DNA of 64,000 nt, taken from positions 19,965 to 83,964 of the forward strand of contig DASRJH010000199.1 of assembly GCA_035649575.1 (NCBI GenBank). Direction: 5' to 3'. Under the pieces are notes generated by a model. The model was not told the origin of the DNA and made no database searches. It saw only the letters and a list, made by a program, of their open reading frames with translations. This document shows positions 16,875 through 25,099 of this stretch, piece after piece. This stretch comes from DASVAL01 sp035649575. GTDB taxonomy: Bacteria > Planctomycetota > UBA1135 > UBA2386. Within the stretch, counting starts at the first letter, position 1, and every line of letters starts with the position of its first letter. Both the position numbers and the translations under genes were made by a program.

Positions 16875-17351
16875 TCACGTCTTGGTGCCGAGGGCGGCGA
16901 GCCAGATGTCCAGACGCTCGAAGTCTGCGATCACCAACGTCCGCACCTCCATGGCTCGGTTACGCAAGACGGCGAGGCGCGCGGCATCCAGCGCAACGGT
17001 GTAGGCGTGGCGGAAGAAATGGCGGAAGGCGAGCAGGTCGCGAAGTGCGGGCAGGGCCTCGCGGCTCACGACCGCCGGACGGATGCCCGGCACTTCCATC
17101 GCCATGGTCTCCAGCAGCGATCGGTGCCAGTTGTGGCCCGAGGGCTCGGTTCCGAACACCTTGGCGATCCGTGCGAGCCCGGACAAGAATGCGCCATACG
17201 CGTGATGCAACGCGACCGCCGTTCGAGCCAGCAGGTTTGGATCGTTCGTGTTCGGAGTCAGTGCGAGACTCGCCAGCTCCTTGACCCTGTCGCCGAAAGC
17301 ATTGGCATCGTTGGCGACCTCGAGCCGCAGAACCTGAAGACTGCCGTTCAC
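16875..17351 (-). CDS. hepT: HepT-like HEPN toxin
   Basis: 158 residues, mostly helical. The HEPN ribonuclease motif R-x4-6-H-x-Y is present as R110-HFFR-H115-A-Y117, in the right place near the end of a helical bundle. In characterised MntA/HepT pairs the toxin is an RNase that the antitoxin inactivates by adding AMP to a tyrosine near this motif. Here Tyr117 is the candidate. It is slightly longer than the classical HepT proteins (about 110-140). The ATG overlaps the TGA of the nucleotidyltransferase gene (ATGA), as expected for the pair. Confidence 0.82.
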   Translation of the reverse strand: MNGSLQVLRLEVANDANAFGDRVKELASLALTPNTNDPNLLARTAVALHHAYGAFLSGLARIAKVFGTEPSGHNWHRSLLETMAMEVPGIRPAVVSREALPALRDLLAFRHFFRHAYTVALDAARLAVLRNRAMEVRTLVIADFERLDIWLAALGTKT

Positions 17352-17701
17352 AGATCGATGCCCTCGAGGGCAAGTCGGGCCAACAAACTTGCCGGTGCTC
17401 GCTCGATCTCGACGAGATCCACGGGTGTGTCGAGCAGACCGGTCAGATCCGCGATCGCCGTGAAGTAGCCGGCCGGATCGAGCCCCTCGACGGCGAGATC
17501 GACATCGCTGCGCTCGGTGGTGTCGCGGCGCGCGAAGGAACCGAATAGGACCACGCGCCGGGCGCCGTAACGCTCCGTCAGCAGCCGCTTGGCTTCCGGC
17601 AGTCGTGAACGGATCTGCTGCGAGCGTGCGTCGGCGCGGACTTGGCTCTCGGCTCGGAGCCGGCGCCAGTGCGCTGCCATCTCGTCGACCGTTACCGCCA
17701 T
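17348..17701 (-). CDS. mntA: MntA-like nucleotidyltransferase antitoxin
   Basis: 117 residues. It has the exact minimal nucleotidyltransferase signature G54-S55-x10-D66-V-D68 (VVLFGSFARRDTTERSDVDL) and a third acidic residue in PVDLVEI (Asp95). This is a stand-alone MNT-fold enzyme of the size of known antitoxins that AMPylate HepT. The gene precedes hepT and overlaps it by 4 bp. In the same orientation, the prolyl oligopeptidase gene ends 45 bp upstream. Confidence 0.88.
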   Translation of the reverse strand: MAVTVDEMAAHWRRLRAESQVRADARSQQIRSRLPEAKRLLTERYGARRVVLFGSFARRDTTERSDVDLAVEGLDPAGYFTAIADLTGLLDTPVDLVEIERAPASLLARLALEGIDL

Positions 17702-17745
17702 GGACTCAGCATATCATCGCTACGCCGAGAGCAGCGGCCGCACCA

Positions 17746-19854
17746 TCACTTCAGCGTCTGCCACAGGAACGAGTACGCAAGCGCCGCCATGAACGCCGCC
17801 TGCTTGTTGTCGGTCGCACCGCCGTGTCCGCCGACGATGTTCTCGTAGTAGAGTGCTTGGTGCTTCTGCTCCATCATGAGCGCCATCATCTTGCGCGCAT
17901 GACCCGGGTGCACGCGGTCGTCGCGCGTCGACGTCGTGAACAGGACCTTCGGATAGAAGGTATCGCTGTGCAGGTTGTGGTAGGGCGAGTAGCGCACGAG
18001 CCACTTCGCTTCTTCGGGTTTGTCGGGGTCGCCGTATTCGCCCATCCACGACGCGCCCGCGAGCAGCTTGTGATAGCGCAGCATGTCGAGCAGCGGCACC
18101 TGGCAGACGACCGCGCCGAACAGCTCGGGGTACATCGTCAGCATGTTGCCCATCAGCAGGCCGCCGTTGCTGCCGCCCTGGATGCCGAGGTGCTTCTTCG
18201 AGGTGATCTTCTGCGCGACGAGGTCCTGCGCCACCGCGGCGAAGTCCTCGTAGCACTTGATGCGGTTCTGCTTCAGCGCGGCCTGGTGCCACTTGGGACC
18301 GAACTCGCCGCCGCCGCGGATGTTCGCGACCGCGAAGACACCGCCCGGCTCGAGCCACGATGCGCCGACGCCGCCGCTGTAGCCGGGCGTCATCGACACC
18401 TCGAAGCCGCCGTAGCCGTAGAGCAGCGTCGGGTTCGTGCCGTCGCGCTTCAAACCCTTCCTCGCGACGAGGAAGTAGGGAATGCGCGTGCCGTCCTTCG
18501 AGAGGCACTCACACTGCGTGACTTCGAGCCCCTTGGCATCGAAGAACGCGGGCAGGCTCTTGAGCAGCTGCGCCTTGCCCTTGCCGATCGTGCCGAGGTA
18601 GAGGCTCGTCGGCGTCAGGTAGTCCGTGATCGTGAGGAAGTAGTCGTCGCCTTCTTCGTCGTCGATGGCGCCCGCACCGATGCTGCCGAACTCCGGCAGG
18701 CCCGGCAGCGGCTCGCGCTGCCACGCGCCGTCTGCGTGCGTGAGCACCGTGATGCGGTTGCGCACGTTGTCGAGCACGTTGAGCAGGATGTGGTTCCGCG
18801 TCGGCGAGAAGCCCGCGAGCGACGAACGCTCGGTCGGCGCGAACAGCACTTCGAAGGCACGCTTCCCCGCGAAGAAGTCGTCGACCTTCGTCACGAGCAA
18901 GGCACCCGCGGGGTATGTCACGTCGCCGACCTTCCAGTCGTCGCGCAGCTCGAGCAGCAGCCACTCGCGATGTGAGCTCGCATTGGCGCTGTCGGGCTTC
19001 TCGAGCTTCACGTACTTGCCGTCCCTCAGCATGAAGACCTCGTTCGTGTAGAACGTGATGCTGCGGTGCACGTAGTCGCGCTCGAAGCCCTTGGTCTGAT
19101 CGCGCGCCGCGTTGATGCCCACGTCCTCGACCTTGGCCTCGGCGATCACCTCGGCCGACGACAGCGGCGTGCCGCGGTGCCACAACTTGGCGATGCGCGG
19201 GTAGCCGGACGACGTCAGTGAACCGGTCCCGAAGTCGGTCGCGACGAAGACGGAATCGATGTCGCGCCACGACGCGCCGCCCTTGGCCTCGGGCAGGTAG
19301 AAGCCGTCCTTGACGAACTGCCGCTGCACGACGTCGAACTCGCGCGTGACGCTCGCATCGGCGCCGCCGCGCGACAGCGAAACCAGACAGCGCTCGTGCC
19401 CGGGACGCAGGAACGAGGCGCCGTGCCACACCCAGTCTTCCTTCTCCTGCTTGCTCAGTGCGTCGAGGTCGAGCACGACGTCCCACTTGGGCTCAGTCTT
19501 GCGGTATTCGTCGAGCGTCGTGCGCCGCCACAGGCCCTTCGGGTTCTGCGCGTCCTGCCAGAAGTTGTAGAACCAGTCGCCGTGTTTGCCGACGTAGGGG
19601 ATGCGCGCCGTCGAGTCGAGGATCGACAGGAGGCGTTCGTTCGTCTTCTTGAACAGATCCGTCTGCGCGAGCACCTTCTCGCTCTCGGCGTTGCGCTCGC
19701 GGACCCACGCCAGCGCGCGTTCACCCGAGACGTCTTCGAGCCACTCATGGGGGTCGACCTTGGCACTGGCGGCGGCGGGATTCTGGGGCATGGCGCGTGC
19801 TGCGAAGAGGGCGAGAGCCAGGAGGACGAGCTGCAGCGGTGGGTGGTGGTTCAT
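17746..19854 (-). CDS. Secreted prolyl oligopeptidase (S9A family)
   Basis: 702 residues from ATG 19854-19852, chosen because a signal peptide follows (LQLVLLALALFAARAMPQ). Earlier ATGs up to 19968 would put about 38 odd residues before it. The N-terminal S9 propeller region begins with DPHEWLEDVSGERALAWV and runs to about residue 420. The C-terminal alpha/beta hydrolase has YGGFEVS, the nucleophile motif GGSNGG (Ser562), the acid loop DDRVHPGHA and the histidine in GGHGGA. It hydrolyses peptides after proline, here in the periplasm or outside the cell. Length matches the family (about 700). Confidence 0.95.
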   Translation of the reverse strand: MNHHPPLQLVLLALALFAARAMPQNPAAASAKVDPHEWLEDVSGERALAWVRERNAESEKVLAQTDLFKKTNERLLSILDSTARIPYVGKHGDWFYNFWQDAQNPKGLWRRTTLDEYRKTEPKWDVVLDLDALSKQEKEDWVWHGASFLRPGHERCLVSLSRGGADASVTREFDVVQRQFVKDGFYLPEAKGGASWRDIDSVFVATDFGTGSLTSSGYPRIAKLWHRGTPLSSAEVIAEAKVEDVGINAARDQTKGFERDYVHRSITFYTNEVFMLRDGKYVKLEKPDSANASSHREWLLLELRDDWKVGDVTYPAGALLVTKVDDFFAGKRAFEVLFAPTERSSLAGFSPTRNHILLNVLDNVRNRITVLTHADGAWQREPLPGLPEFGSIGAGAIDDEEGDDYFLTITDYLTPTSLYLGTIGKGKAQLLKSLPAFFDAKGLEVTQCECLSKDGTRIPYFLVARKGLKRDGTNPTLLYGYGGFEVSMTPGYSGGVGASWLEPGGVFAVANIRGGGEFGPKWHQAALKQNRIKCYEDFAAVAQDLVAQKITSKKHLGIQGGSNGGLLMGNMLTMYPELFGAVVCQVPLLDMLRYHKLLAGASWMGEYGDPDKPEEAKWLVRYSPYHNLHSDTFYPKVLFTTSTRDDRVHPGHARKMMALMMEQKHQALYYENIVGGHGGATDNKQAAFMAALAYSFLWQTLK

Positions 19855-19979
19855 GGTGGTCAGGGAAGGCACGAGACTAATGCTTTGGTTCTCGGGTGCC
19901 ACGGACAGCACGCGAGGAAGTCCGGAGTTGCGAGTGCCGCGGGCGAAAAGGGCTGCTACTCTGTTCACGGCGGTCAGGC

Positions 19980-21173
19980 ATGTTGCGGATACCGATCGAA
20001 GCAGGCGGCGCGCCGGGCGCGCCCGCGTGGATCGAGGTCGACCTCGAGGCCGTCGCTCACAACGTGCGCCAATTCCGCGGGATGCTGCGCAGCGGCTGCC
20101 AGCTCGTCGCGGTCGTGAAAGCGAACGCGTACGGCCACGGCATGGTCGGCATCGCGCGCACCGTGCTCGACAGCGGGGCCGACCAGCTGGCCGTCGCGAG
20201 CGTGGCCGAGGGCGCGCAGCTGCGTGACGCCGGCATCCAAGCGCCGATCCTGATCGCGGGTCCGGTGCTGCCCTCGCAGGCGGCGGCCGTCGTGCAGCAC
20301 GGCCTCGTGCCGAGCCTCGGCACGATCGAGCTCGCGCACGCGATGGGTGCTAGCTGCCGGCGCTTCCCGCCCGTGCACATCGAGGTCGACACGGGCATGG
20401 CGCGGCACGGCGTCCCGGCGGCGCAGATCTCCGAGTTCGTCGCCGCCGTGCGGCGGCGCGGGCGGCTCTCGATCGCGGGCGTCTTCACGCACTTCGCGGC
20501 GACCGGGCCTGGCGCGAAGGAGTCGATGGAACGGCAGCTCGGCGTGTTCACGGCTGCCGTCGACTCGGTGCGCGAGCTGCGCGGCGTGAACCGGCACGTG
20601 TGCAACACGCTCGGGGCGTTGGTGCTGCCGCCGGCGCACCTCGATGCGGTTCGCATCGGCGGCGGGCTCTACGGTTTCGACCCGCTCGGAGGCCGGGGGC
20701 CCGTGCGGTTGCGGCCCGCGCTCGCGCTCAAGGCAAGGCTCGCGGCGCTGCGTTCGGCTGCGCCCGGGGAAGGCGTCGGCTACGGCAGCACGTTCGTCTG
20801 CGAGCGGCCCTCGCGCCTGGCGCTCGTGCCGCTCGGCTACGCGGACGGGCTCGTGCGCGAGGTCTGGAACGGCGCCGAGGTCTTGGTGCGCGGCCGGCGG
20901 GTTCGGATCGTCGGTCAGATCAGCATGAACCAGACGGTCGTCGACGTGACCGACGTGACGGACGCAGCGTGCGGCGACGAGGTCGTGCTGCTCGGCGCGC
21001 AGGGTTCTCAGGTCGTGAGAGCCGAAGAACGCGTGGGACCGCATGGCTCGGTCTACGAGGTCACGTCGCTGCTGCGGCGGGATCTCTCGAGGCGGTTCGT
21101 GCCGCTGAAGACGACGGCGCTGCGGGAACGTGGTGCCGCAACTATCGCGGAGCTGCCGCGGAGTCCCCGGTAG
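19980..21173 (+). CDS. alr: Alanine racemase
   Basis: 397 residues. The PLP lysine lies in VAVVKANAYGHG (Lys47). The barrel continues with the HIEVDTGMARHG and GVFTHFAAT strands. The C-terminal beta domain contains the catalytic-tyrosine region GEGVGYGSTF and VGQISMNQTVVDVTD. It interconverts L- and D-alanine for peptidoglycan. The start ATG at 19980 was chosen because family homology begins near residue 16. The gene is divergent from the prolyl oligopeptidase gene with 125 bp between. Confidence 0.96.
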   Translation: MLRIPIEAGGAPGAPAWIEVDLEAVAHNVRQFRGMLRSGCQLVAVVKANAYGHGMVGIARTVLDSGADQLAVASVAEGAQLRDAGIQAPILIAGPVLPSQAAAVVQHGLVPSLGTIELAHAMGASCRRFPPVHIEVDTGMARHGVPAAQISEFVAAVRRRGRLSIAGVFTHFAATGPGAKESMERQLGVFTAAVDSVRELRGVNRHVCNTLGALVLPPAHLDAVRIGGGLYGFDPLGGRGPVRLRPALALKARLAALRSAAPGEGVGYGSTFVCERPSRLALVPLGYADGLVREVWNGAEVLVRGRRVRIVGQISMNQTVVDVTDVTDAACGDEVVLLGAQGSQVVRAEERVGPHGSVYEVTSLLRRDLSRRFVPLKTTALRERGAATIAELPRSPR

Positions 21174-21223
21174 TTCCAGCAAGTCTGAGCGTGCAGAAAT
21201 GCACTGGGCCAAGGCCAAGATAG

Positions 21224-21370
21224 CTGGAGACTCTCGAGATTCTGATCCTGTCGACCCATGCGGCCGTGGTCGATGAGTCCGGCGAGGACTACCTGTATCC
21301 GGCTTCCCTGTTCGTTCCGATCGCCGTGCCGCGAGCGGCGGCGCGAGCCTTCGTCAGCAGGTCGGCCTGA
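21224..21370 (+). pseudogene. Possible remnant of a small conserved protein
   Basis: A 48-codon stretch bounded by TAG (21221) and TGA (21368) reads in part ILILSTHAAVVDESGEDYLYP, then FVPIAVPRAAARAF. The composition and the DYLYP ... F-x-P-I-x-V-P pattern look like real protein sequence rather than random frame. There is no ATG, only an internal GTG, and no Shine-Dalgarno sequence. It may be a decayed small gene or a gene with a non-standard start. I do not recognise the family with confidence. Confidence 0.3.
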
Positions 21371-21510
21371 GTCAGCGCTCGCCGGTCCTGGGCTCGTGAT
21401 CACAACGCGCTGCGTGCTCGTTGATGCTGGTGAGTGCGATGATGCTCGCAATCGGGTCGAACTGGCTGAGCAAGGGTCTGCACTCGTTCGCCGAAGAGAA
21501 CAGCACGGCC

Positions 21511-21635
21511 CGCGAAGGTGAGACCCACCAGGCACCCCGGGCACAAGAAGCCGCACGCTTATGGCTGCTTCCTTCCGGACCTGACCAGGTTCACGCCGCC
21601 CCCTTGCTCGGGACCCGGCGGACCCCACCTTCGCG
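21511..21635 (-). ncRNA. ffs: Signal recognition particle RNA (4.5S, small bacterial type)
   Basis: The minus strand carries the near-invariant SRP domain IV core CAGGTCCGGAAGGAAGCAGCC (written in two parts: CAGGTCCGGAAGG and AAGCAGCC), with the GGAA tetraloop and the asymmetric internal loop that binds Ffh. Flanking arms pair. A long terminal stem forms between 21504-21520 and 21626-21642 (16 of 17 positions), so the transcript is 125-139 nt. It starts about 14 nt after the end of tRNA-Ser(GGA) on the same strand, so both are probably cut from one precursor. Exact ends are not determined. Confidence 0.93.
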
Positions 21636-21649
21636 AGCCGTGCGAAAAC

Positions 21650-21740
21650 TGGCGGAGAGGGGGGGATTCGAACCCCCGGCAACCTTTTGGGCTGCACTCG
21701 CTTTCCAAGCGAGCTCCTTAAGCCTCTCGGTCACCTCTCC
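21650..21740 (-). tRNA. tRNA-Ser (anticodon GGA)
   Basis: Minus-strand acceptor stem GGAGAGG/CCTCTCC, encoded CCA at the 3' end (21652-21650), anticodon stem CTCGC/GCGAG with loop TTGGAAA giving GGA (reads UCC and UCU), long variable arm and T-loop GGTTCGAATCC. The acceptor stem is identical to that of tRNA-Ser(CGA) at 793. It lies directly upstream of the SRP RNA on the same strand. Confidence 0.97.
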
Positions 21741-21935
21741 ACGCATCCGCTTGCTCGCCCGGGAATGTGTGCGGGCGCCTGGGCGGTGAATGGGGAGGAC
21801 CTTTCTAGCCGTCGAGCGCACGCGCCGCAACGGGCCGGTGAAGTTCTGACGAGGCGAGTCGTTGTCACGCCTCGGCGCAGCTGCGAGATTGCAGGATTCC
21901 TGCAACCGCAGGCGATCCACGCGGCACAGAGCGGC

Positions 21936-22922
21936 ATGCACAAGCGCTCTCTTCCGAAGCGGCGCCAGTCTCCGAGTCCTCACGACGCGTTGTTTCGGGG
22001 CATCTTCGGCGCTCCACCTCGGGCGGCGGAACTGCTGCGCCATCTCGTACCTTGGCGGCTCGAGCGTCGGATCGACTGGTCGTCGCTGCGAGCCGTCGAG
22101 TGCATCTTCGTCGACGAGACACTGCGCCATCAGAAGGCCGACCTCCTCTTCACGGCTCGCGTGTCGGGAACTCGGACGCAGGTCTACCTACTGCTCGAAC
22201 ACAAGTCGGGGCCGTACCGGCTCACTGTGTTTCAGGTCGCGCGCTACGTCGTGCGCATCTGGGAGCGCTGGCTCGCCGAACGTCCGTACGCGAGGTCTCT
22301 GCCCGCGGTACTGCCACTCGTCCTGTTCCACGGCCAGCGCAGGTGGCGTGGCCCGCAGCAGCTGAGCAAGTTGGTTGCGCTGCCACCCTCCCTCCGGTCA
22401 TGGTGCGGGGCCCTTCCCGAATTCTCGTTCGAGATCGTGGACCTGAACCAGCGCGGCGTTCGCCGGTTGGCTCGCACCCGCCTGCCGCTGCCATCCTTGC
22501 TGCCGTTGCTGCACCTCCAGGAGGTGCGTGGCCACGAAGACACCGTGGCTCTGCTGCGGCGGTGGACGGGTTACTATCGCGAACTGCTGGCGATGCCAGG
22601 CGGCGAGCCGATCGTGCGCCGGCTGGTATCCTACGTCGCTGCCGTGAGCCGCGACGACCCGCTACGCCTGCGCGCTGCGTACAAGAGGATCGACCGAACC
22701 ACCGAGGCGAACTACATGCACTACATTACGACGGCCGAGAGAATGCGCCGGAAGGGCAAGCGCGAAGGACGCATCGACTTGCTGAAGGTCCAACTCGAAG
22801 AGCGCTTTGGACCGCTGCCCCAAGCCGTGTTGTCCAGGCTGGCAGCGGCGACGGCGGCGGACCTCGACCGCTGGGCGCGCCGCATCCTCAAGGCAAAGAC
22901 CTTGCGGACGACGCTGTCCTGA
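21936..22922 (+). CDS. Rpn/YhgA-like PD-(D/E)XK nuclease
   Basis: 328 residues from ATG 21936. The start of the family is evident in SPHDALFRGIFGAPPRAAELL, followed by ETLRHQKADLLF (catalytic Asp) and VYLLLEHKS (the E-x-K motif) of the PD-(D/E)XK fold. The C-terminal end (DLLKVQLEERFGPLP ... DLDRWARRILKAKTL) matches the tail usual in these proteins. E. coli Rpn proteins are DNA endonucleases that promote recA-independent recombination; many homologues are annotated as putative transposases. No inverted repeats or partner genes mark a mobile element here. The gene sits between the tRNA/SRP RNA locus and dnaX, a plausible accessory insertion. Confidence 0.8.
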   Translation: MHKRSLPKRRQSPSPHDALFRGIFGAPPRAAELLRHLVPWRLERRIDWSSLRAVECIFVDETLRHQKADLLFTARVSGTRTQVYLLLEHKSGPYRLTVFQVARYVVRIWERWLAERPYARSLPAVLPLVLFHGQRRWRGPQQLSKLVALPPSLRSWCGALPEFSFEIVDLNQRGVRRLARTRLPLPSLLPLLHLQEVRGHEDTVALLRRWTGYYRELLAMPGGEPIVRRLVSYVAAVSRDDPLRLRAAYKRIDRTTEANYMHYITTAERMRRKGKREGRIDLLKVQLEERFGPLPQAVLSRLAAATAADLDRWARRILKAKTLRTTLS

Positions 22923-23076
22923 CGGATTGCACGGAGGCGCACCTGGGGATGCTCGGTCTTGAGTGCCCACTACAGTCCGTTGTGCGAGGCACTCGACTCT
23001 CAGTCCGTGGGCGCACCGCCGGTGCACTTGCCTGAAGTGACTGTCCGGACCCTTCCGTCACCCAGGCCCATGCGGC

Positions 23077-24864
23077 ATGCTGCCTCGCATGGCGGCCTCG
23101 CGCGGCAAACAACAACCCGACACACCGTACCAGGTCGTGGCACGGCGGTTCCGGCCCGTGACCTTCGACGAGGTCGTCGGGCAGGACGAGGTGCTGCTGT
23201 CGCTGCGCCGGGCGTTGCAGCAGAAGACCGTGCCGCACGCGTTCCTGTTCTCGGGCAGCCGCGGCGTCGGCAAGACGACTTCCGCGCGCATCCTCGCGCG
23301 CTGTCTCAACTGCGAGAAGGGTCCCACGCCCGAGCCGTGCGGCAAGTGCGCTTCATGCACTTCGATCCTCGACGGCAGCAATCCGGACGTGATCGAGATC
23401 GACGCGGCGTCGAACAACAGCGTCGAGGACGTGCGCGAGCTGCGCGAGCACGCGGGCTACGCGACGATGCGTTCGCGCTACCGCGTGTTCATCCTCGACG
23501 AAGCGCACATGATGTCGAAGAGCGCGTTCAACGCGTTCTTGAAGACGCTCGAAGAACCGCCGCCGCACGTCGTGTTCGTGCTCGCGACCACCGAGCTCAA
23601 CAAGGTGCCCGACACGATCCGGTCGCGCTGCCAGGTCCTTTTGTTCCGCCGCGTCGCCGAGCCCGATCTGCAGAAGCGCCTGCGCATGATCGCGGAACGC
23701 GAAGGTGTTTCGATCCCCGCCGAAGTGCTGGCCGAGATCGCGGCCTCGGTGAACGGCGGCGTGCGCGATGCCGAGACCGCGCTCGAACGCGTGCTGCCGC
23801 TCGCGCGCGACCTCGGATCGAAGTTCGATCTCGTGGCCTGGCGTTCGCTCGATCCGCGCGCCGGCCTCGACGCGACCATCGCGGTCGTGCAAGCACTGCT
23901 GCAGGGTGATGCGAGAGCCGGCCTGCATTTTGCGCGCGAACAACAGCAGCTGGGCACCGACGAACGCGAGGCGCTCGGCGAGATCGTCGAGGTGCTGCGC
24001 TCGCTGCTGCTGCTGAAGGTCGACGGGCCCGATTCGGATCTCGTGCCCGCAGCCACGCGCGAACGGCTCGGGACGCTGGCTGCGTCGGTGAATCCGCATC
24101 AGCTCGACGCGATGGTCGCAGCGGGTCTGCTCGGTCGCGAACGACTGCGCCGGCTCGAGGATCGCGGCGTCGTGTTCGAAGTGGCTCTCGTGCGCATGGC
24201 GCAGGCGGGCTCGCTACAGGCGCTCGCGGATCTGCTCGCCGAAGTGCGCGCCGGCGGAGGTGCTTCCGCCAGCGCCCCCGCGGCGACAGCCCAGCCGCCG
24301 GTGTTCGGAACGGGGCCCGCCAAGCCGGCCGCAGCGTCCGCGGCGCCAGTGCGTGGCACGAGTGCAGTGGCCCGCCCGCCCGCGCCGTCGGCCCCGCCGG
24401 CGGCCGCGCAGTCGGCCCCGTCGGCGGCGACGTCGAACGACCTGCGGGCCCGCGCGAGCGCGCTGCTCAACACGGCGATGCTGAAGGACACGCTCGAACA
24501 GTGCAGGCTCGAGGGCCCCAGCGCGCAGGGCGTCGTGGTGTTGACGCTGCACAGCGACCGCAAGATGCACCGCGATCGACTGGCATCACCGGTCATCCAG
24601 GAGGAGATCCGCAAGTCGATCCAGCAGGCGGCCGGCGCGCCCGTGAGAATCGACTTCCGGCTCGGCGAGGCTCCGGCGTCGCCACCTGACGCGACGCCGC
24701 CGGCCAAGGAGGCCAAGGAACCGGGCCCCGCGACCAAGCGCGTGATCGAGAAGTTCCACGGTCGCATCGTCGAGGTGAACCCGCCCGACCGCGTGCAGCA
24801 GACGCCGCCAGCAGGCGACGAGGGGACTCCGACCGACGAGCAGCCGCCCGACATGCAGGAGTGA
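23077..24864 (+). CDS. dnaX: DNA polymerase III subunit gamma/tau
   Basis: 595 residues. AAA+ clamp-loader core: Walker A GSRGVGKTT (about 52-60), a four-cysteine zinc module (C..CGKCASC, about 72-92), Walker B FILDEAHMM, sensor 1 LATTELNK and the SRC arginine finger (TIRSRCQ). A Pro/Ala-rich linker follows (about 395-455), then the tau-specific C-terminal domain. ATG at 23077 or Met5 (23089) are both possible starts. I see no A-rich slippery site for a gamma-producing frameshift. It is the first gene of the conserved dnaX-ybaB-recR group, here split by the 25100-27880 gene. Confidence 0.97.
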   Translation: MLPRMAASRGKQQPDTPYQVVARRFRPVTFDEVVGQDEVLLSLRRALQQKTVPHAFLFSGSRGVGKTTSARILARCLNCEKGPTPEPCGKCASCTSILDGSNPDVIEIDAASNNSVEDVRELREHAGYATMRSRYRVFILDEAHMMSKSAFNAFLKTLEEPPPHVVFVLATTELNKVPDTIRSRCQVLLFRRVAEPDLQKRLRMIAEREGVSIPAEVLAEIAASVNGGVRDAETALERVLPLARDLGSKFDLVAWRSLDPRAGLDATIAVVQALLQGDARAGLHFAREQQQLGTDEREALGEIVEVLRSLLLLKVDGPDSDLVPAATRERLGTLAASVNPHQLDAMVAAGLLGRERLRRLEDRGVVFEVALVRMAQAGSLQALADLLAEVRAGGGASASAPAATAQPPVFGTGPAKPAAASAAPVRGTSAVARPPAPSAPPAAAQSAPSAATSNDLRARASALLNTAMLKDTLEQCRLEGPSAQGVVVLTLHSDRKMHRDRLASPVIQEEIRKSIQQAAGAPVRIDFRLGEAPASPPDATPPAKEAKEPGPATKRVIEKFHGRIVEVNPPDRVQQTPPAGDEGTPTDEQPPDMQE

Positions 24865-25099
24865 CGCGGCGCATACTCGCGAGTTCTTCGCGCCGCCGGG
24901 TAAACACACGACGCCGGTTCACGTGCCACTTCTGCAACGGGCACTGGGCAAACGCGGAGATGGCGCAGCGTCATCCCGGACAACCGGCGCGATCGGACTA
25001 CCCGGCTGCGACCGTCGATTTCGCGAAGCCCGGCGACAGGGTTTGACAGCATCGTGAGGCCGTGCGAGCCTCTGGCGGTCCTTTCTCTGCGGAGCCACC

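Noticed and set aside
16875..17701. Defence island around the MntA-HepT pair
   Set aside because: Neighbours are a peptidase, a two-component system and a HEAT-repeat protein; no restriction, CRISPR or abortive-infection genes.
21936..22922. Rpn gene as part of a complete transposon
   Set aside because: No terminal inverted repeats or accessory transposition genes around it.
23077..24864. Programmed frameshift site in dnaX
   Set aside because: No A-rich slippery heptamer was found; the tau-length frame is open throughout.
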